From positions 1 through 7,402 of the forward strand of contig CAZTWC010000136.1 in assembly GCA_964617105.1 (NCBI GenBank): 7,402 nucleotides of DNA, given 5' to 3'. Position numbers and translations under genes: made by a program. The notes beneath the pieces are model-generated. The model was given only the letters and a program-made list of their open reading frames with translations. It was not told the DNA's origin and did no database searches. Below, in pieces: positions 4,971 through 7,402 of the stretch; positions within the stretch are counted from its first letter, which is position 1; every line of letters starts with the position of its first letter. The stretch is from CAZTWC01 sp964617105 [NCBI: uncultured Myxococcia bacterium]. GTDB lineage: Bacteria; CAZTWC01.

Positions 4971-5957
4971 ATGATCTCTCTAACTATATCCACCCTGGAG
5001 CAACTAAAAAAAGTAGATCTACGTCTGGTTTCCAGAGTGTATGCTGGCAATCCTCTTTGCCTCCAATATCCTAAAAATTTACTCACTAACCAGGCACACT
5101 TGCGAGAAGCCGCCAAATTAGCGGCAGATAATGGCGTTGATTTTTTCATAACCACTCCCCTGGTAGTAACTCCCGATTTAGTTGACCCGGTAAGGGATCT
5201 TTTAAGCCTGGCGGAAGATATTGGCGTTCAGGGGGTGGAATTCACCGATTTGGCTATCTGGAAAATAGCCCCTGCTAATCTATCTCTTCACTGTGGTCCG
5301 TTGTTGAATATTACTTCGAATCATTTTTTGGATATATTTGCCAATAGCCAGGTTAAAAGCGCTCATCCTTGCCTGGAGTTGAGTCTGGATCAAATAGGGG
5401 AAATTTATAGCCATACTGCTATAGATTTAGAAATAACCGTTTTTGGCTTTATAATTTTGGCTGTGGCGCCAAACTGCCATTGGTTGGACCAGAAAAAATG
5501 CGTTCATGGCTATGGTGCGAGGCCTTTCAGTTCCCCTGGAAAAGCGCGATATTCTAGGCCTGACTGCAATTGTCAATGTGCCGGCCTGAGTCATAGAGTC
5601 AGGTGGGAGCGGTTTGAAGTGATCTCTGCCGGCCGGGGTTTACTCTCCAGTCGGCGTGTTTCTATGCTGGAACACCTGGATAAACTAAAGAGATTAAGTT
5701 GCCATATATTCAGGATAGAGGGGCTTTATGAATCACCCAAAAATTTGGCTGAAACCATGGTGGTATTTGCTGAAGCGATTTTGCAATTAGAACAGTTTAA
5801 TCCAGGAGATGGTCAAAGATGGCAAAACCTATTGAGTAAGATTTATCATAATCCAATCTTTTGTAATGGTTTCTATTTTGATTGCTCTGGACAGGATTAT
5901 AAACCAGTCCCCTGCTCCACTCCCACGCTCCAGGTAGCAACTAAAGAGGTGAATTAA
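4971..5957 (+). CDS. Peptidase U32 family protein, UbiV-like iron-sulfur protein
   Basis: This 328-aa protein has no signal peptide and is probably cytoplasmic. Despite the family name, characterised U32 proteins (UbiU, UbiV, TrhP, RlhA) take part in hydroxylations rather than proteolysis. The fold signs are a repeated beta-alpha pattern, V-Y-A-G-N-P-L-C (23-30), which resembles the segment around the N-terminal cluster cysteine of UbiV, and L-E-I-T-V-F-G (153-159) followed by a cysteine group: C169, C177, then D-C-N-C-Q-C (C199, C201, C203). UbiV uses one early cysteine plus a later trio ending in C-x3-C, and C30, C169, C199 and C203 could match that, with a longer insertion between the second and third. 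F-R-I-E-G (247-251) corresponds to the usual K-I-E-G. The ATG at 4971 has no close SD and lies 2 bases after the lipoprotein stop, which suggests coupling. UbiV-like is inference; RlhA- or TrhP-like roles remain possible. Confidence 0.75.
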   Translation: MISLTISTLEQLKKVDLRLVSRVYAGNPLCLQYPKNLLTNQAHLREAAKLAADNGVDFFITTPLVVTPDLVDPVRDLLSLAEDIGVQGVEFTDLAIWKIAPANLSLHCGPLLNITSNHFLDIFANSQVKSAHPCLELSLDQIGEIYSHTAIDLEITVFGFIILAVAPNCHWLDQKKCVHGYGARPFSSPGKARYSRPDCNCQCAGLSHRVRWERFEVISAGRGLLSSRRVSMLEHLDKLKRLSCHIFRIEGLYESPKNLAETMVVFAEAILQLEQFNPGDGQRWQNLLSKIYHNPIFCNGFYFDCSGQDYKPVPCSTPTLQVATKEVN

Positions 5958-6904
5958 TGACCCGTCTTTTGTCGCCAGCCAATAGTTTTACCACCGCCAA
6001 ACTATGTTTTAATTGTGGCGCCGATGCTGTTTACCTGAGTGTTGCTGGCTGGGGCTTGCGGCCTGGAATATTTGACTTGGAAGTTTCTGACCTCGGAAAA
6101 ACCCTGGACTATGCTCATGAAATCGGCAAACGGGTGCATCTCTGTATGAATATTTATCCCAGGGCTGAAGAGTTGCCCTCTTTTTTCCAAGAACTGGACC
6201 GGTTTTTGGATATGGGGGTGGATGCCTTGATTATCTCTGATCCCGGCCTGATAAGAGTTGTTCACCAAAGATGGCCTCAGGCGGAGATTCATGCCAGTGT
6301 CCAGGCCGGAGTCGCCAACTATCTGGCGGCCAATTGTTTGGCAGAACTTGGGGCGAGTACTGTAATTTTTTCCCGGGGAGTTGAAGATATTGCTCAATTG
6401 GAGCAGACCTGCCGCCAGGTAGATGTAGGGCTGGAAGTTTTTGTTCATGGAGATGTATGTTATTTTTTCGACAGCAAGTGCTACTTAACCGGATATCTGA
6501 AACGTGAAAAAATAAAGGAGAATCTACGCCGGCCTGAAACTGAACTGATTGGCTGCTCAAACCGGGGAGAGTGTTACCTGATTTGTAAGCATAAATGCCA
6601 GTTGGTGTCCAAAGCCGGAATTATCAAAGAGTGCAACTTGTTCAGAAAGAGAGATATGTGCCGACTGGATATGTTGCCAGAATTGGTTAAAATGGGAATA
6701 TCTTACCTGAAAATTGAAGGACGACAATTCTCCCCTCAATACATGGAAAAATCTACCGGCATCTATAGAAAAGCCTTGGATCTATGCCTACAGAATCCAG
6801 ATAAATATACCAGCCACCCTGGTTGGAAAGAGAGTTTGGAGATTTTGTTGCAAGAAAGAGATATCAGTTATAATTTTCAAAGAAAAGCCTGGTTGGGAAG
6901 ATGA
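5957..6904 (+). CDS. Peptidase U32 family protein, UbiU-like
   Basis: This 315-aa cytoplasmic protein resembles UbiU closely in layout. It opens with L-L-S-P-A-N-S (4-10), then G-A-D-A-V-Y-L (21-27). It continues with G-V-D-A-L-I-I-S-D (87-95), I-H-A-S-V-Q-A (111-117), L-E-V-F-V-H-G (159-165), and ends with the K-I-E-G-R-Q-F-S-P motif (252-260). Four cysteines match the [4Fe-4S] set of UbiU in spacing: C168 and C175 (C-x6-C, next to C-Y-L-T-G-Y-L), C200 in G-C-S, and C235 in D-M-C-R. Further cysteines at 206, 210, 214 and 226 are extra. UbiU works with UbiV in oxygen-independent hydroxylation of the ubiquinone ring. The start overlaps the stop of the UbiV-like gene by one base (TAATG), with AAAGAGGTG just upstream, which supports a paired complex. 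The third partner UbiT, an SCP2-type lipid carrier, is not in the window. TrhP-like tRNA hydroxylation is the main alternative. Confidence 0.8.
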   Translation: MTRLLSPANSFTTAKLCFNCGADAVYLSVAGWGLRPGIFDLEVSDLGKTLDYAHEIGKRVHLCMNIYPRAEELPSFFQELDRFLDMGVDALIISDPGLIRVVHQRWPQAEIHASVQAGVANYLAANCLAELGASTVIFSRGVEDIAQLEQTCRQVDVGLEVFVHGDVCYFFDSKCYLTGYLKREKIKENLRRPETELIGCSNRGECYLICKHKCQLVSKAGIIKECNLFRKRDMCRLDMLPELVKMGISYLKIEGRQFSPQYMEKSTGIYRKALDLCLQNPDKYTSHPGWKESLEILLQERDISYNFQRKAWLGR

Positions 6905-6917
6905 AGTTTTAGAAACT

Positions 6918-6935
6918 GTTTTCCGTGTTTTCCGT
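6918..6935 (+). repeat. Exact 9-bp tandem repeat GTTTTCCGT x2 abutting the -35
   Basis: The copies at 6918-6926 and 6927-6935 are identical, and the last T is the first base of the -35 TTGACA. This placement suits an activator or a direct-repeat-binding regulator. It could also be a simple slippage duplication. Confidence 0.45.
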
Positions 6936-6963
6936 TGACAATAGGGCTATACTATGCAATAAT
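6935..6963 (+). promoter_or_regulatory. Strong promoter of the 60-aa protein gene
   Basis: A perfect TTGACA (6935-6940), 17 bases, then AATAAT (6958-6963), preceded by TG-C as an extended -10. Transcription would start near 6970. The -10 lies inside the dyad GCAAT-AAT-ATTGC (6956-6968), so a protein bound there would block polymerase. Confidence 0.65.
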
Positions 6964-6968
6964 ATTGC
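6956..6968. promoter_or_regulatory. Dyad GCAAT-AAT-ATTGC over the -10
   Basis: Five-base arms (6956-6960 and 6964-6968) flank a 3-base centre and cover the -10 hexamer. It is a candidate repressor site, or a fortuitous AT-rich palindrome. Confidence 0.35.
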
Positions 6969-6976
6969 GCTATCAT

Positions 6977-6993
6977 CCTTTAATTATTAAAGG
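6977..6993. promoter_or_regulatory. Dyad CCTTTAAT-T-ATTAAAGG, candidate operator
   Basis: A perfect 17-bp palindrome with 8-bp arms lies just downstream of the expected transcription start (about 6970) and roughly 50 bases before the start codon. It has the size and position of a classical repressor operator. In RNA the 1-base centre would make a poor hairpin, which favours a DNA role. Confidence 0.5.
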
Positions 6994-7045
6994 AAATTTC
7001 ATTTATTATCGGTTTTTCGAGACATCGATAGATAGGAGGAAACTT

Positions 7046-7228
7046 ATGTTTACAGGAGCTAAAGTATTTTCTGCCACCAAGGCTAAAGAACGTGAAGCCC
7101 TGGGTGACACACTCACCTATTGGCTTAGAGATCATAGAAATATCCAAATCGTTGATAAAATTGTTACTCAGTCCAGTGATAATGAATTTCATTGCCTGAG
7201 CATTATTATATTTTTCAAGGAAGCATAG
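7046..7228 (+). CDS. Conserved-looking small protein, 60 aa, function unknown
   Basis: The ATG at 7046 follows AGGAGG by about 6 bases, the best ribosome site in the window, so a longer reading from 6935 (inside the promoter) is rejected. The product has no signal peptide or membrane segment. A likely strand-helix-strand-strand order is visible: A-K-V-F-S-A-T (5-11), a helix K-A-K-E-R-E-A-L-G-D to about residue 30, then I-Q-I-V-D-K-I-V-T-Q-S-S-D, then F-H-C-L-S-I-I-I-F-F. The motifs F-S-A-T-K-A-K-E-R-E-A-L-G and Q-S-S-D-x-x-F-H-C-L look like those of small uncharacterised proteins I associate with deltaproteobacterial genomes, but I cannot name a family. Its own promoter, dyads and terminator make it an independent, probably well expressed unit. 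Confidence 0.75.
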   Translation: MFTGAKVFSATKAKEREALGDTLTYWLRDHRNIQIVDKIVTQSSDNEFHCLSIIIFFKEA

Positions 7229-7308
7229 TAATAATTATCTCCCGATAATAGATGTCAAATCTGTCCATCTTGAACATTAATAGTATGTGTATGTTTTATG
7301 ATAGACAA

Positions 7309-7346
7309 AAAAATGAGGGGGGGAGATATCTTCCCCCCTCATTTTT
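7309..7346. terminator. Strong bidirectional intrinsic terminator
   Basis: A stem of about 16 bp (A5-TGA-G6 against C6-TCA-T5, with one G-T pair and one A-T pair added next to the loop) encloses the 6-base loop GATATC. The T-run on the plus strand and the A-run on the left, which is a T-run on the minus strand, let it stop both the 60-aa gene and the convergent gene from the right. Confidence 0.88.
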
Positions 7347-7351
7347 CAAGA

Positions 7352-7365
7352 TTCCCTTTCGGGAA
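7352..7365. repeat. Small hairpin TTCCC-TTTC-GGGAA
   Basis: A 5-bp stem with a 4-base loop lies between the stop of the convergent minus-strand gene and the main terminator. It could help stabilise that gene's mRNA 3' end. Confidence 0.4.
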
Positions 7366-7366
7366 A

Positions 7367-7402
7367 TTAGTAAAAATGATACCCCAATTTCATTTGGTTT
7401 TG
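7367..7402 (-). CDS. 3' end of a convergent gene, probable outer-membrane protein C-terminus
   Basis: The last 11 codons and a TAA stop (7369-7367) read Q-N-Q-M-K-L-G-Y-H-F-Y. Alternating hydrophobic and polar residues ending in aromatics resemble the final beta strand of BAM-inserted outer-membrane barrels. The reading is open to the window edge, and the shared bidirectional terminator just beyond the stop supports a real gene ending here. With so few codons the family cannot be named, and chance is possible. Confidence 0.5.
   Translation of the reverse strand, partial: QNQMKLGYHFY

Noticed and set aside
4541-5155. Long antisense open frame (204 aa) opposite the second lipoprotein and U32 gene
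   Set aside because: It spans the junction of two well-supported genes on the other strand and has no recognisable pattern; it is a shadow of their codon use.
5460-5640. Possible frameshift in the UbiV-like gene, where the sequence looks unlike common U32 proteins
   Set aside because: The frame stays open, the cysteine group and later F-R-I-E-G motif follow in the same frame, and neither other frame restores a better match.
6905-6917. AGTTT-TAG-AAACT as a terminator after the UbiU-like gene
   Set aside because: The stem is only 5 bp, AT-rich with a 3-base loop, and only a broken T-run follows; it would be very unstable.
1-7402. CRISPR arrays, insertion sequences or integrase-linked islands
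   Set aside because: No regularly spaced repeats, transposase or integrase reading frames, or terminal inverted repeats were seen on either strand.

Overview
The window looks like a chromosomal segment from a Gram-negative bacterium of the former Deltaproteobacteria, possibly Myxococcota-like. The clues are two secreted cysteine-rich lipoproteins with repeated C-x-x-[N/D]-x-[D/E/Q]-C motifs, a TatA of proteobacterial type, outer-membrane barrel proteins, and mid-range GC with AT-rich intergenic DNA (judged by eye). The lineage is inference; no marker gene here fixes it.

Left part, minus strand (1-968): a three-gene run of a small helical, phasin-like protein (672-968), tatA (400-612) and the 5' part of a glyoxalase II-type hydrolase, gloB-like (start at 398, running off the left edge). 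tatA and gloB are separated by one base. A 7-bp inverted repeat lies in the gap before tatA. A complete tRNA-Pro(UGG) gene (1182-1258), with its own promoter candidate, follows on the plus strand.

Centre (1380-2502): a small outer-membrane beta-barrel protein on the minus strand. Its real start is probably a TTG at 1910 preceded by a strong Shine-Dalgarno sequence. A divergent AT-rich intergenic region of nearly 600 bp follows. It contains an 18/20 match to the phage T7 RNA polymerase promoter (minus strand, 2273-2292), several dyad elements, and a promoter candidate for the genes to the right.

Right part, plus strand (2503-6904): four genes that read like one operon. Two cysteine-rich lipoproteins (494 and 305 aa) are followed after only 2 bases by two consecutive peptidase-U32-family proteins. 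The two U32 genes overlap by one base (TAATG). The second carries the four cysteines and the KIEGRQ motif of UbiU. The first has UbiV-like cysteines, including one near the N-terminus. UbiU and UbiV form the iron-sulfur partner pair for oxygen-independent ubiquinone hydroxylation, so this pair may be a related hydroxylase system, here tied to a pair of surface lipoproteins and in the order V-U.

Right end (6918-7402): a 60-aa conserved-looking small protein with its own strong, symmetry-rich promoter. A strong bidirectional terminator follows, then the last codons of a convergent minus-strand gene whose C-terminus resembles an outer-membrane barrel strand.
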